From Tigriopus japonicus (lineage: Eukaryota > Arthropoda > Copepoda > Harpacticoida > Harpacticidae), in contig JAAGOF010000071.1 of the NCBI GenBank assembly GCA_010645155.1, positions 51,109 through 115,108 on the forward strand: 64,000 bases of DNA. Reading direction: 5' to 3'. The notes beneath the pieces were generated by a model that was given only the letters and a program-made list of their open reading frames with translations, was not told where the DNA came from and ran no database searches. The translations under genes and the position numbers were made by a program. How positions within the stretch are numbered: the stretch's first letter is position 1; every line of letters begins with the position of its first letter. Shown piece by piece: positions 10,801 to 23,754 of the stretch.

Positions 10801-13800
10801 AGAACTTCCTGAAAGAGGCCAAGTTGACCGACCAATTGCCTTTGATCATTGTTTGTGACCGGTTCGACTTTGTCCACGATCTCGTGCTGTATTTGTACCG
10901 AAACAATCTGCAAAAATACATCGAGATCTACGTCCAGAAAGTGAATCCCTCCCGACTTCCAGTGGTGGTTGGAGGCTTGTTGGATGTGGATTGCTCCGAA
11001 GACATCATCAAGAACTTGATCACCGTGGTTCGAGGTCAATTCAACACCGACGAGCTCGTTGAAGAGGTTGAAAAACGGAACCGACTGAAACTAATCCTGC
11101 CTTGGCTGGAGTCTCGAATTCACGAGGGTTCGGATGAGCCCGCAACACATAATGCTTTGGCCAAAATCTACATTGATTCGAACAATAATCCCGAGCGATT
11201 CCTCAAGTAAGTTTACTCCTTCCATACTCTGTTCTCGAGCATAATTTTGACTAGAGCACTCTAGTTTTGACTCTTTTTTCATTGATCTTTTTCCCCTCTC
11301 CAGAGAGAACCCATATTACGACAGTAAAGTGGTGGGACGCTATTGTGAAAAGAGAGATCCTCATTTGGCTTGTGTGGCCTACGAACGAGGAGAATGTGAT
11401 CGTGAACTAATTGCGGTTTGCAACGAGAACTCTTTATTCAAATCCGAGGCTCGCTACTTGGTAAAGCGTCGAGATATGGAGCTTTGGGCCGAGGTGTTGA
11501 ATGATGACAACCCTTTCCGCCGACCACTCATCGACCAAGTGGTCCAAACTGCATTGGCCGAAACCCAAGATCCAGAAGACATCTCCGTTACCGTCAAAGC
11601 GTTCATGGCCGCCGATCTACCCAATGAGTTGATTGAGCTTTTGGAAAAAATTGTCATAGACAACTCGGTCTTCAGTGATCACAGGTAAATATATTTTGGA
11701 CACTCATTTCTGCTTGAGAAAACTCATTGGTTCCGAAAAACGCCAAATATATTAATGGACATATCGAGTAAGAGTGTATGTCGGTTGTCTGGTCTTGATT
11801 ATCTGATCACAGCCAGCAGATACTCTAATTCTGTATTGTCTCGCAATCTTCAAGAACATTTGGCGACTCGCTTCTCTTTTTGTGAAAATCAAACAAGCAA
11901 CTAATCTAACATCTGCCAAATCTTTTTTTCTTCTTAGAAATCTGCAAAATTTGTTGATCCTAACGGCAATCAAGGCCGACAAGAACAAAGTCATGGAATA
12001 TATCGACCGCTTGGATAACTATGATGCCCCGGACATTGCAAACATTGCCATCCAAAGTCAACTCTACGAAGAGGCATTTGCCATCTTCAAAAAGTTCGAA
12101 GTTAACTCATCGGCCGTTCAAGTTCTTATTGAGAACGTGAATAACCTGGACCGAGCTTATGAATTCGCTGAAAGATGCAATGAGCCTGCTGTGTGGACCC
12201 AATTGGGAAAGGCGCAATTGAAGCAAAGCATGGTGAAAGAAGCTATCGACTCGTTCATCAAGGCCAACGATCCCTCGGACTACATGGATGTGGTTGAAAC
12301 TGCCCATAAGACCGAAAATTGGGAAGACCTCGTAAGATACTTGCAAATGGCGAGGAAGAAGGCCAGGGACACCTACGTCGAGTCTGAACTCATCTATGCA
12401 TACGCCAAGACAAGTAGATTCGCTGACCTGGAAGAATTCATTTCTTCTCCAAACCATGCTGATGTTTCGAAGGTATTTCTTTTTCATCAATTGTTCGTCG
12501 GCAGTGTTTTTCAAGTTGCCCTTCTTTCCATTCTCATCTTCAGATCGGAGACCGATGCTTTGACTCGGGAATGTACGAGGCTGCCAAACTCTTGTACAAT
12601 AATGTGTCCAACTTTGCCAAATTGGCCATCACCTTGGTGCATCTGAAAGAATATCAAGGTGCTGTGGACAGCGCGAGGAAAGCTAACAGGTTAGTCTTCG
12701 TTAGTTTAACAAAAGTTGAAAGTTACTAATATTTTTTTTTAATTCTTGCAGTACACGCACGTGGAAAGAAGTTTGCTTCGCTTGTGTGGAGAATTCCGAA
12801 TTCCGTCTGGCCCAAATGTGTGGTCTACATATCGTTGTTCATGCTGATGAGTTGGAGGATTTGATTAACTATTACCAAGACCGGGGCTTCTTTGAGGAAC
12901 TCATGAGTTTATTGGAAGCATCCTTGGGTCTGGAACGAGCCCATATGGGCATGTTCACAGAGTTGGCCATTCTGTACTCCAAATACAAGCCAATCAAGCT
13001 ACGAGAGCATCTCGAATTGTTCTGGTCAAGAGTAAACATTCCAAAAGTAGGTGCCAAATCTGCCCGCTATTGAAAGCACATATGAACATGGGACTTTCGA
13101 TTACGAATGGTTCGTATTTTAGGTTCTTCGGGCGGCCGAGCAGGCTCACCTCTGGTCTGAACTTGTGTTCCTGTACGACAAATACGAGGAATTCGATAAC
13201 GCTGTGTTGGCCATGATGGCCCATCCGACCGAAGCATGGAAGGAATCGCATTTCAAGGATATCATCACCAAGGTGGCCAATCTTGAGTTGTACTACAAGG
13301 CCATCCAGTTCTACTTGGATTACAAACCCATGCTCCTTAATGACTTGCTTTTGGTTCTGGCTCCACGTATGGATCACACGCGAGCCGTCAACTTCTTTAC
13401 CAAGGTCAGAACCTCATCCAATGCAGCTTCAAATCTTGTTCCAACACCGGCTTTCTTTTTAGGTGAACCATTTGCAACTAGTGAAACCCTATTTGAGATC
13501 TGTTCAGAATCTGAATAATAAGGCCGTAAACGAGTCTTTGAATGGACTTCTCATCAACGAGGAAGACTACAATGGGCTGAAGACATCCATCGATGGCTTC
13601 GACAATTTTGACAACATCACGTTGGCCCAACGATTGGAGAAACACGAGTTGATCGAGTTCCGTCGCATCGCTGCTTATCTTTACAAGGGTAACAACCGAT
13701 GGAAGCAGTCTGTGGAGCTCTGCAAGAAAGATAACCTCTTCAAGGATTCAATGGAATACGCAGCTGAATCTAAGAATGCTGAAGTGGCTGAAGAACTCCT

Positions 13801-14471
13801 TGCGTATTTCCTTGAAAAGAAGGCGTATGATTGTTTCGCCGCTTGTCTATTCCAATGCTATGACTTGTTGCATCCTGACGTGATCTTGGAACTTGCGTGG
13901 AAACACAACATCATGGACTTTGCCATGCCCTACTTGATTCAAGTTATGAGGGAATACACTTCGAAGGTAGGACATTTCTAAATGATAAACAAATTGAAAA
14001 ATTGATTTGTGTAATTCAATCTCTTGGTATTTAGGTCGACAAACTCATGGAATCGGAGACCACCCGACAAGCCGAGAAGCAAGAGGAAGAATACAAACCA
14101 GTAGTGATGGGTAAGCTACTTCATCTTTAGACACGTCCAATGCCGTTTCAAGAAGCGAAACATTCGGGTTAGCCAAGAAGAAGACTTAATGGACGTTAGA
14201 TTTGGGTATCCGTCGGCTGGTGGGCATGTTGCAAAAAGGTTCACAGCCAGCTGATACCTAAATTTCGCAGTCCTCTCTGCGTTCGCCGCCTCAAGTCGAT
14301 GAAACTAATAACTTATTTTCATGATTTATCTGGTTTTTTGGTCTTGCAGAGACTCAGCCTCAATTAATGCTGACCGGACCTGGAGCAATGAACTTCAATC
14401 ATGGGGGCGTGCCGGGTGGACCTTTCCCACAGGCTGGAGCAATGCCTTCGTATCAGGGTTATAGCATGTAA
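7803..14471 (+). CDS. CLTC: Clathrin heavy chain
   Basis: This is the triskelion leg of clathrin coats, acting in endocytosis and in trans-Golgi and endosome sorting. Thirteen coding exons join in frame: 7803-7844, 7913-8120, 8199-8743, 8811-9161, 9669-11206, 11304-11684, 11938-12472, 12544-12689, 12752-13046, 13123-13404, 13463-13966, 14035-14110 and 14350-14471. Every intron is GT-AG. The product is 1674 residues, within one of vertebrate clathrin. Exons 1-4 encode the N-terminal beta-propeller (start [14 protein letters not shown]), exons 5-11 the alpha-solenoid of clathrin repeats, and exons 11-13 the trimerisation hub and tail. The tail keeps the Hsc70 uncoating motif QLMLT. Intron 2 is 78 bases with no stop in frame. 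Intron 4 (9162-9668) contains a complete fold-back transposable element. The propeller and solenoid are almost identical to those of other animals, so the identification is secure. Confidence 0.98.
9191..9601. mobile_element. Fold-back MITE, full copy inside clathrin intron 4
   Basis: The ends are an inverted repeat: ATGGAGTGGGAGGCTAG at the left and its reverse complement at 9585-9601. The two halves also match each other in inverted orientation over most of their length, for example TTCTTCTGCAAGTGAGACC near 9250 against its complement near 9540, with the centre near 9400. The element has no coding capacity. A second copy in reverse orientation lies at 19630-19987. Confidence 0.85.
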
Positions 14472-14873
14472 AGTGAGGGAGAGAATACACTCTTCTTTCG
14501 GAACTATTAAGAGAAACACTTCCCGCCAAGAAAGAAACAACATGCGAGTAATTAAGAATGATGATGATTTTGTTGAAATGCCAGGAGATCCACATGTTTG
14601 GGGTTCCGTGGCCTTTGATTGGATGTAGTTTGGTGATCGTTGAACTTCAAGTCGAGATGTGCGCGATTCTTCTTCGTGGACTTCCCATTTCATGTTTTGA
14701 CTCAGATGATTGGAAGGTCGTGCAAGATGACAATGAAGCCTCGACCAGTCCCATCACTTTACCTAAACTTTTTTTTATGTTTCAACTTCATATGATGATG
14801 GTAGAGCAGCGGCATTTGTTTAACGTTATAGCTTCCGAATTACCCTTGTTTATGTCCGCAAAATGATCATAAA

Positions 14874-14879
14874 AATAAA
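14874..14879 (+). promoter_or_regulatory. Polyadenylation signal of clathrin heavy chain
   Basis: AATAAA lies 403 bases past the clathrin stop and is followed by a T-rich stretch, as expected of an animal 3' end. Confidence 0.65.
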
Positions 14880-15946
14880 CTTATTCCGATTTGAGTTTTT
14901 TTTTAACATTTCTTATTGATATACGTTAAATGGAAATAGTCCGGATCAAAACTCTGTTACATTTTAGATAATTCCAACTAGTAATTAAAAAGCCAACATG
15001 AAGGGAATGAGTAAGAAAATAAAAACGATAGGCGGAAGTTACAAACCTCTACTACTGAAGACCTTACTATTAGTCAAGAATCACTGTAGTGGTATGGAGA
15101 AGCCGGTGGCCACACTGACGCCGGCTTTTTGGCCTTTTGGTGTCAGCTTCGACGCGAGGTGTACGGTGGCGACATTTTAAAGTGACGTGAGTTTTAAGAA
15201 AACTTACCACAAATCACTCTAACGACTCTAACATAAATTGTATGGTTTTCAAAGCAGATATTTGCAAAGCACTTTTGAGCATGCGTAACATCTCTTTTTA
15301 GAGTGGTATTTTATGGTTCAATACTTTGCCCATCAGTCTTCGTCAAGAAAATGTAGGAGCTGATCCTTAAACAGCGTTTAAGGCAGGATTGGACAAATTT
15401 CTCAATACTATTCCCAATCAACCTACAAAATAAGGGTAGTACAAGTGTGCCAACAGTCACTCGTTGGTGGACCAGATATCATATACGGTTAATTGCATGC
15501 ATGCAGTAACGTTGATGCTTAACCATCTTAATAGGGAATCCCATTCCTTGTAACGGTAAAGAGAAATACAAATTCTAGAAACGCAGCATAAAAGAACTCT
15601 TTTAATTGATCTATGATAGCAAATACAGCAATCCATTGGGCCTAAGTTGCTTGCTTCTACAAGTCCAAAGAAACACGAATTATTTCAGAGCTTAAAAATT
15701 TTCGATGCAACGTCTCTCTTGGTTTTCCCTAACGGCGATAGCCCTGAAGACGATTCTGGAGTCTCTGGTCGTTCCTAACCGGCAGGAACAGCCAGGGATT
15801 CCTGAATCACCCCCCTTAAAGGTACAACAAGCGAGAGATCATCTCGGGTGGTGGGTGTGTTCTAAAAGAGAAGGGGAAATTTAATTAAGCAAAAACAGAA
15901 AAAAACACCAAAAGAAGTTGATCCGAGGAGCTTGGTTGTTCATTAA

Positions 15947-16195
15947 TCATGAATTTTCTACCTGTATTATCCAATCAATTGCAGATTCTAAAGTTGTACA
16001 CTGAGAGAGCATTTGAACTGGTTTCATTGTTCCACAAGAGTAGCCAAGGCTGATCCTTGATCCCTGAAGTCCAGGCATGTTCAATTTCCTTGAGATTTCT
16101 TCTCGCACATCTTTGATTGTGCGTGAACAATGCATATCAGGGATGCACACGAACTTCCCATCATGAAAATCGATCGAAATTAAACGGTACGCCAT
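15947..16195 (-). CDS. Small reading frame, possible first exon, unrecognised
   Basis: An 82-codon frame starts at an ATG at 16195 with A at -3. The pattern of a beta hairpin, then TIKDVREEISRKLNMPG, then alternating hydrophobics and a second helix (TTLESAIDWIIQ) suggests a ubiquitin-like fold, but this is only by eye. A possible splice donor, CAG then GTAGAA, occurs at 15962/15961, just before the frame runs to its stop, so this may be the first exon of a longer gene. No further exons could be assigned. Confidence 0.25.
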   Translation of the reverse strand: MAYRLISIDFHDGKFVCIPDMHCSRTIKDVREEISRKLNMPGLQGSRISLGYSCGTMKPVQMLSQCTTLESAIDWIIQVENS

Positions 16196-16540
16196 AATTG
16201 CAATGACTCCGATTGATAATGCAAGGACCGTGGATAATGCTATGTGGACAATTTGGAGTTGTCATTTACTTTGCTGAACTTTCGTCCGGCGTCTCGTTGC
16301 CGCTGACAGAACAGCATTAATTCAACAGCTGCCTATGCCAGAAATAGCAAGGTTGTGTGATCAAAGAATCGGTCGTTCCCTTCATCGTTTCTTGAAGCCT
16401 TTTTACATTAGAAGGTGAAGATCTTTTTTAGAAGGCTGCATATTTTCCATCTCAATGATCTCTTCCGTAATGACACCCTAGCTTGGAAATTGGGTTTCCC
16501 CTAGAAAAATACTCATTAAAACACTCACCATTGTTGATTA

Positions 16541-16885
16541 TTGGGACCACTAAAGAAGCACTGGAATCAGGATTGGTCGGGGGGATTATCCAGGGATAAC
16601 CTATATAATAGTATTAATACTGGATGCGAACTCGCGGAATTTCTCCGGCACGCAACCTCCGGTATGAGGCCGAGATTCGTAAACAAGAAGAACAAACCGC
16701 CATGTTGGGAGCGGAAAATCAAACGGAAATCGACCAAAATTCCAAAAGATAGTGCGCCAATCGGTGTTCCCTGTGTTTCAAGCGGGTCCAGCCAAGTCCT
16801 AGCCTTGGTAAAGGTCAACGCCATGCCCAAAAATCAGTCCGATGTTGGTGTTTCGAAGACATCCAGTTCACCCAAGAAAGAGTGA
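16541..16885 (+). pseudogene. Possible decayed non-LTR retrotransposon fragment
   Basis: This is an open frame of 114 codons without an ATG start (TTG at 16541). Its central part, NKPPCWERKIKRKSTKIPKD, resembles a Pro-Trp-Trp and Arg/Lys-rich block found upstream of reverse transcriptase in some non-LTR elements. No reverse transcriptase motif follows within reach. The assignment is an inference from one short block and could be wrong. Confidence 0.2.
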
Positions 16886-18700
16886 ATGAAATAGTGAATG
16901 AATGACCACATCATGGAGTGCGAATGAACCCACAAAGGTGTCTAATCTACAAGATGACGATCAAAGTGATCAAATGAAATCTGATGACGAGGTTACCTGC
17001 AATAACCTTCGGAAGTGATAGCCCTAACTAAAGCAAAAAAACGAATATGCACCGGACTCCGAGCCCAAATTCTTCTTGCAAAAGGATTAAGAACCAACTT
17101 TTCCACGGACCACTACGGGGAGTTTCTTTACGCTCATCCATTGCACAACTTGAACAACTAAGAATATCTTACGATTACTTGAATTATCAACAACAAAATA
17201 TCGTTTTTTTCCGAGCTCATATATCATCCGACTTGAACGTCTTATTAGTATCTTTGAACTTACAATTGAACCCATCCATCAATATTTCAGGTATTATCCT
17301 GAACTGAATTAACACATGCCAAACTTTGTATGAAATCAAGGTTGTTATAGGTTGTGAGATTGTCACCTTGGCATAACATGTTCTATAAATGATGGTCCTT
17401 TTTCGAATTTCCTTTATTGTATGGTTGTGTCTTTTAGTTCAGGATAATAAGGACAGGTAAGATACTCTTAAGTTGTTCAAGTTGTGTGATGGACGAGTGC
17501 GATAAAACTCCCCGTTTTGATCCGGGTGAGAGTATGTGGGGAAAGTTGGTTCTTAATCCCTTTTCAAGAGGAATTTGCGTTCGGATTAAGGTCAATATAG
17601 AACAAAGAAAGAAGAAGTCCTCAGTGTCAAGAATTCGATCAAATGAAGAACAAATTAAGATGACTTTGAAACCTATCAGGTGGACCTACTAGCAATGGAT
17701 GGGCTCAATATTTTGATCTGCCTTTGGAGTCAGTCAGCCCAAATTGGTGATCTGACAGTCTAACCCGGATTCCATGGACCCTCCCAAAGTCTTTAGAATG
17801 AAATGCTCCCATCAAGATTGAATTGTGTGGATTTTTTCATTCAATCTGATTGTTAATTCCTGGACAAGGGGATCTAAGAAGATCAATCAAACCTTATCAA
17901 GCCTGTAGAGCCTATCCCTGCAATGATAAGACATGATCCTTTGGTCCTGAAGGACCCTTAGCCCCAGTCCTGCGTGGTCCCGACCTTCTTGAGCCCCAAG
18001 ACTTGAAACATTTTCAATCAAATCCACAATCAAGGCTTTAATCCTCATGTTTTTCACTCATTTTGTCTCAAGGACGTTGTGATTGCCTTTGTTCCTGTTC
18101 CAATCCGGATCAGATGGCTGATCTGATCCAGAACCGTCAAAAGTGCCCTTCAATGGTTATAGCCAACAACATCTCTGACTTGGACTCCATCTTGTTTCAA
18201 AATGAGACCATTCTTGTTCTTTCATTTTCTTATGGAAATGGTTCCTGCGTTGTGGAGGTGTTGAAGAGGATGGAAGATGAGTAACACTCCAGATACCACC
18301 ACAGATACTTCTGTTAAGCATTATTTCACTGAAGTTGGACTAATGGGTGACGCAAGATTCCATCTTCGTATTTTCCTCATTCTTATGAGGACTAAAATCC
18401 TTTGGAGAGTTGAATGTCAAAAGTTCATGACGAGTAAAAAGAGTGCTGGGACTTCTAAAATCAAGGTGAAGAACATCCAGTCCACAAATAATAACACAAA
18501 AAGTTTGCGTGAATTCTTTCAAGACACATGTTCAACAGTTTTAGACATTAATAAGGAATAAATGACGTCGTGTCAAAATATAGCCTCGGCCTCATACCAT
18601 TTTTTCAAAAATCGGAGTTCGTGTCCACCCCTTTCAGGGGTTCCTGGATTATCCCCTCCAAAAAGAGTCCCGTTTATTCCTCTAGGGATAAACGGGATTT

Positions 18701-18802
18701 TCCTATTTTTCAAGCTTTTTTCCTAGTTTTCAAGCTTTTTTCTTATTTTTCAAGCTTTTTTCTTATTTTTCAAGCTTTTTTCTTACTCTTCAAGCATTTT
18801 TT
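18701..18802. repeat. 20-bp tandem repeat, about five units
   Basis: The unit is close to TCTTATTTTTCAAGCTTTTT, repeated at an exact 20-base period from 18701. The last unit is degenerate. Confidence 0.9.
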
Positions 18803-18974
18803 CCTACCTTAAAAGCAATTATTCCTACGCTTCACGCATTTCTTCCTTATTTCTATAATTATTCACAAATTTCCGTAACACTATGTTTCCCACAAAATCT
18901 CACTTTTTTCAATTAAGTCCCACACAAAAATTATTTCCATTGCTACAATGAAAACTCCTAGGTTTTTAGCCTTT

Positions 18975-19052
18975 GTTTGTTTGTGTTTCCGAAGTCAAAA
19001 CGCAGCTTCACAGCTGCAATCTGATAAAGGCTGTCCGCTCAATAGGAATATT
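18975..19052 (-). mobile_element. Truncated SINE copy
   Basis: A short TTTG run followed by GTCAAAACGCAGCTTCACAG and CTGATAAAGGCTGTCCGC matches the 3' end of the SINE at 56001-56485, in the same orientation. Only the tail end is present, as expected of a 5'-truncated insertion. Confidence 0.7.
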
Positions 19053-19478
19053 GCAAGGTTAGTTGGTAGACCATCTCATCCATAAAGCGTCCCGTTTTTT
19101 GGGATTAATGGGATTTTCCTCCAGGGAATAACGGGGATAAAGGGGATTCCCTCCTTTATCAAACAAATTACCCGTATTTCTAGAAATTAGTTCATTTTTG
19201 TGTCTCTCTATTACATTCACTGAGCATGAAGTTTTCTGACCTTGATAATCTTCAACTGTGGAAGATTTCTTCAATTTCATCACGTCTCAACAAGTACTGT
19301 CAATTGTAGGCTTTTTGTAACATATTTTTTTAGTTTGACAATATATAACAATTATTTCTGTTAAATGTTGTAAATGTATTTTATTAATATTTATATTAAA
19401 CCTTTAGTTCGATCGGCCATTTCCAGGGATACCAAAAACTATTCAAACATGTCAAAAACAACAAAATTGGCTTTATTT

Positions 19479-19578
19479 CATTTATCCACCGGTTCATCCC
19501 GTTTATCCTCTCATTTATCCCGATTATCCCCCCCATTTATCCCGTTTATCCCCCAATTTATCCCGTTTATCCCCGGGT
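19479..19578. repeat. TTTATCCC minisatellite
   Basis: Four to five imperfect units of about 20 bases, close to ATTTATCCCGTTTATCCCCC. The same GGGATAAACGGGATTTTCC motif appears in reverse orientation near 18685 and, diverged, near 19100, so the whole 18.6-19.6 kb block seems to share one repeat family. Confidence 0.75.
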
Positions 19579-19629
19579 AAAGAGGATAAATCGAAAAAGT
19601 TGATCCCCAGACCAGCCCTGACTGGAATC

Positions 19630-19987
19630 ATGGAGTGGGAGGCTCACAATGAGAATAATGACTTAGAGTAAGAACAATTCCATTACGTTCTTCTGCAAAT
19701 GAGACCTTGCATATTTTGACAAGAATACGTATTTCAATTTTCAGCTCAATCGATCGTCGGAGACAAAAGTTACGCTCACTCAAAGTTAAGTGCAAATTTT
19801 ACCGAGAATGAAGGAACTTGCCCTTTAGTGGTAATCGTTTTACCACAAAAGGGCGAGTTCATTCATTCTATGCTCTCTTCAGTACATAAGTTTAAGATGG
19901 CATAACTTTTCACTCCTGCATTCGATTGGGTTGAAATTTGAAATCCGTGCTCTTCTCAAGGCAAGCCAGGTCTCATTTGCAGAAGAA
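19630..19987. mobile_element. Fold-back MITE, reverse-oriented truncated copy
   Basis: This copy matches the reverse complement of the element in clathrin intron 4 along its length, starting with the same terminal sequence ATGGAGTGGGAGGCT. The last 60 or so bases at its right end are missing. Confidence 0.85.
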
Positions 19988-20906
19988 AAAGAGATCCTTT
20001 GCTCTAAGTTCTCTAAGAGTCCGGCCAAAACAGACGCATGCATTGTCCGTCTTGGTGAGACGTAAAAATTATTGGCAGACCAAACTTTGAAATGTAAGTT
20101 TTAACACAAATTATGGGAAGATTTAGCACAGAAAAAAATGTGTTTCAAGTGATATTTTGTACATATTTGAGCTATTTTGATGTAACCTGTAAATGTAAGT
20201 TTGAAATGTTAGTTTTAGAACAGAAATAATGGGAATATTTAGCACAGATTGTGAAACGACTCATCTAATCTTCAGACACATATTTTCATTTTATTTCTTT
20301 TTTTTGTCTGTTACTGTGAATCAAATTTGAAGTGTTCATGAAACATGAAAGGGAGACTCATGGCACTAGAAACACTTGATGTTTCTCTTCCTTTATCAAT
20401 ACTAGCAATCCATAGTTATGACAGATTCTATAATTGCAGTGTGTGCATATTGGAGCTTGATTTTAATTGAAGTTCTAAAGTTTTCAGGTATTTGGGACCT
20501 CACACATTGAACGGCAGTTTCAATGTTGAGAGGCAATGCCACCAACAAAATCAAACATCATTAGGTCATGGGCAAAATTATAATTCAAACTTGCAGGTGA
20601 CTGTATCAATACTAATAAAAATTCGAGAATCTATCACCTTTTCACCTCAAAACTGGAACTTTAAATGAACTATTGTAGTTGTTCCTAAGAAAAAACTTTG
20701 TTTTCGGAATGTTAGTTAAAATTGACTCACGCAACCTCCAAAGCTATGGTTTAGAAAAAATAGTCAAAACTAAACTAAGCGTTGGCTACGGTTTTTGAAG
20801 CCCCAAAAAAAGTTCAATGTACATTTGTCTTTGGATAGAAGGCTCTCGTCGTTTCAAAAAAGGTCCTGGTTAGAGCACTATAATAATTAATAACACTATA
20901 ATAACA

Positions 20907-21335
20907 GAGTACGGTCATAAAATGCGCCATCTAGTGGATTTCATGCGGCAACAGCTCGCAGTTCCCATGATACACATATTATTGAAGATTGCAACGGTCA
21001 ACCATCAGTTTTGGGCAAACTAAAGTGCCTCAAATGTTGACTGAGTAATGTTAATGGACCTGTGGTGGTTTTTGGTTCAAATTTTGGGTAAATTCCCTTT
21101 CAAATTGGCATGGAAATCTGACTATTGAAAAGGTAATTCAGTCATGATCTGTGCCAAAATTCATCCGAAAAACACTTGAAGTTCTGTGTGAAGTTCCACC
21201 ATCAACAGTTTAGGCACTTTAGTTTGTCCAAAACTGATGAATGACCGTTGCAATCTTCCAAAATATGTGTATCATGGGAACTGCAAGCTGTTGCCGCATG
21301 AAATCCACTAGATGGCGCACTTAATGACCGTGCTC
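20907..21335. mobile_element. Long inverted repeat, 124-bp arms
   Basis: The left arm 20907-21030 pairs with the right arm 21212-21335, with about nine mismatches over 124 bases and no gaps. The spacer is 181 bases. The arms begin GAGTACGGTCAT and GAGCACGGTCAT. It is non-coding and looks like a fold-back or MITE-type element. Confidence 0.85.
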
Positions 21336-21418
21336 CTAGTCCTGGTTTCATTTGTGAGATATTTGTTTAATGGAGATTGTCACAAGTAGCCTGAAAGTTG
21401 GCTATTTTGGTAGTAGAT

Positions 21419-21678
21419 CAGGGGTTCTCAACCTATGGGTATTTACCCAAAATTACGTAAATTTGACTTTCTGTTGGGTAAATTTGTGTCCGGAAAAATT
21501 GGAAAAAAACTTGGGTTTTTTCGACCAATATTGCACGTTTTTCTCTTCTTCACGTATTTTGACATTTTTATTGTTTTTCTCCATTTGAATTTCGCGCGGC
21601 TCTTATTATATGTGGGGGTAAATCGGATATTTCACTTGCCAAAATGGGTATCCCCCGGAAAAAGATTGAGAACCCCTG
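21419..21678. mobile_element. Non-autonomous hAT-type MITE
   Basis: The ends are CAGGGGTTCTCAACC and, in reverse complement, CAGGGGTTCTCAATC, which is the hAT terminal pattern. The flanks are TAGTAGAT (21411-21418) and TAGTTGAT (21679-21686), an 8-bp target duplication with one mismatch. The 260-base interior has no transposase. Confidence 0.88.
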
Positions 21679-22034
21679 TAGTTGATACATACGAGCTATC
21701 GAGCTATCTGCACTCTGCAGGCCTAAATATAAAACACTTTTGAGGAAGCGCAACGTCTCTATAGGGCATGACACGGAGCTACAATCATGTATTTTCTAAG
21801 AACGAAATCATTAAGATCTTGGGTTAAAAGTGATCGAGAAGAACAGAGCAATACAAATTTCATTGAAACACCAACTCTAAAACGTTAAAAGAGAGAAGCA
21901 GCGTCAAGGTTTGCCAATCACATAACTTCCGTAGAGAAGAACCCGAAAAACGCTGGTTGGCATAGATTTAGAAATACGTGTGAATCGAAGATTTCCTGTC
22001 TGTGATGCAGCGATGGGTGGATTGTAAATGCCTC

Positions 22035-22040
22035 TTTATT
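22035..22040 (-). promoter_or_regulatory. Polyadenylation signal of the ERK gene
   Basis: AATAAA on the minus strand, 45 bases past the ERK stop codon. Confidence 0.6.
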
Positions 22041-22084
22041 TCCTATTTTGATGTTATGCCAGACCACCACTAACATTGTGAGGC

Positions 22085-23754
<1,670 letters not shown>

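Larger units (their letters stand above)
14472..22084. other. Repeat-rich intergenic region
   Basis: After the clathrin 3' UTR no complete gene is recognisable. The stretch holds one small minus-strand frame (15947-16195), a possibly decayed retroelement frame (16541-16885), tandem repeats (18701-18802 and 19479-19578), a truncated SINE copy (18975-19052), a fold-back MITE (19630-19987), a long inverted repeat (20907-21335) and a hAT-like MITE (21419-21678). Bases 20086-20135 and 20199-20250 are a diverged direct duplication. Confidence 0.6.

Noticed and set aside
18701..19578. A CRISPR-like array suggested by regular repeats
   Set aside because: The repeats are directly adjacent with no unique spacers, and this is an animal genome.
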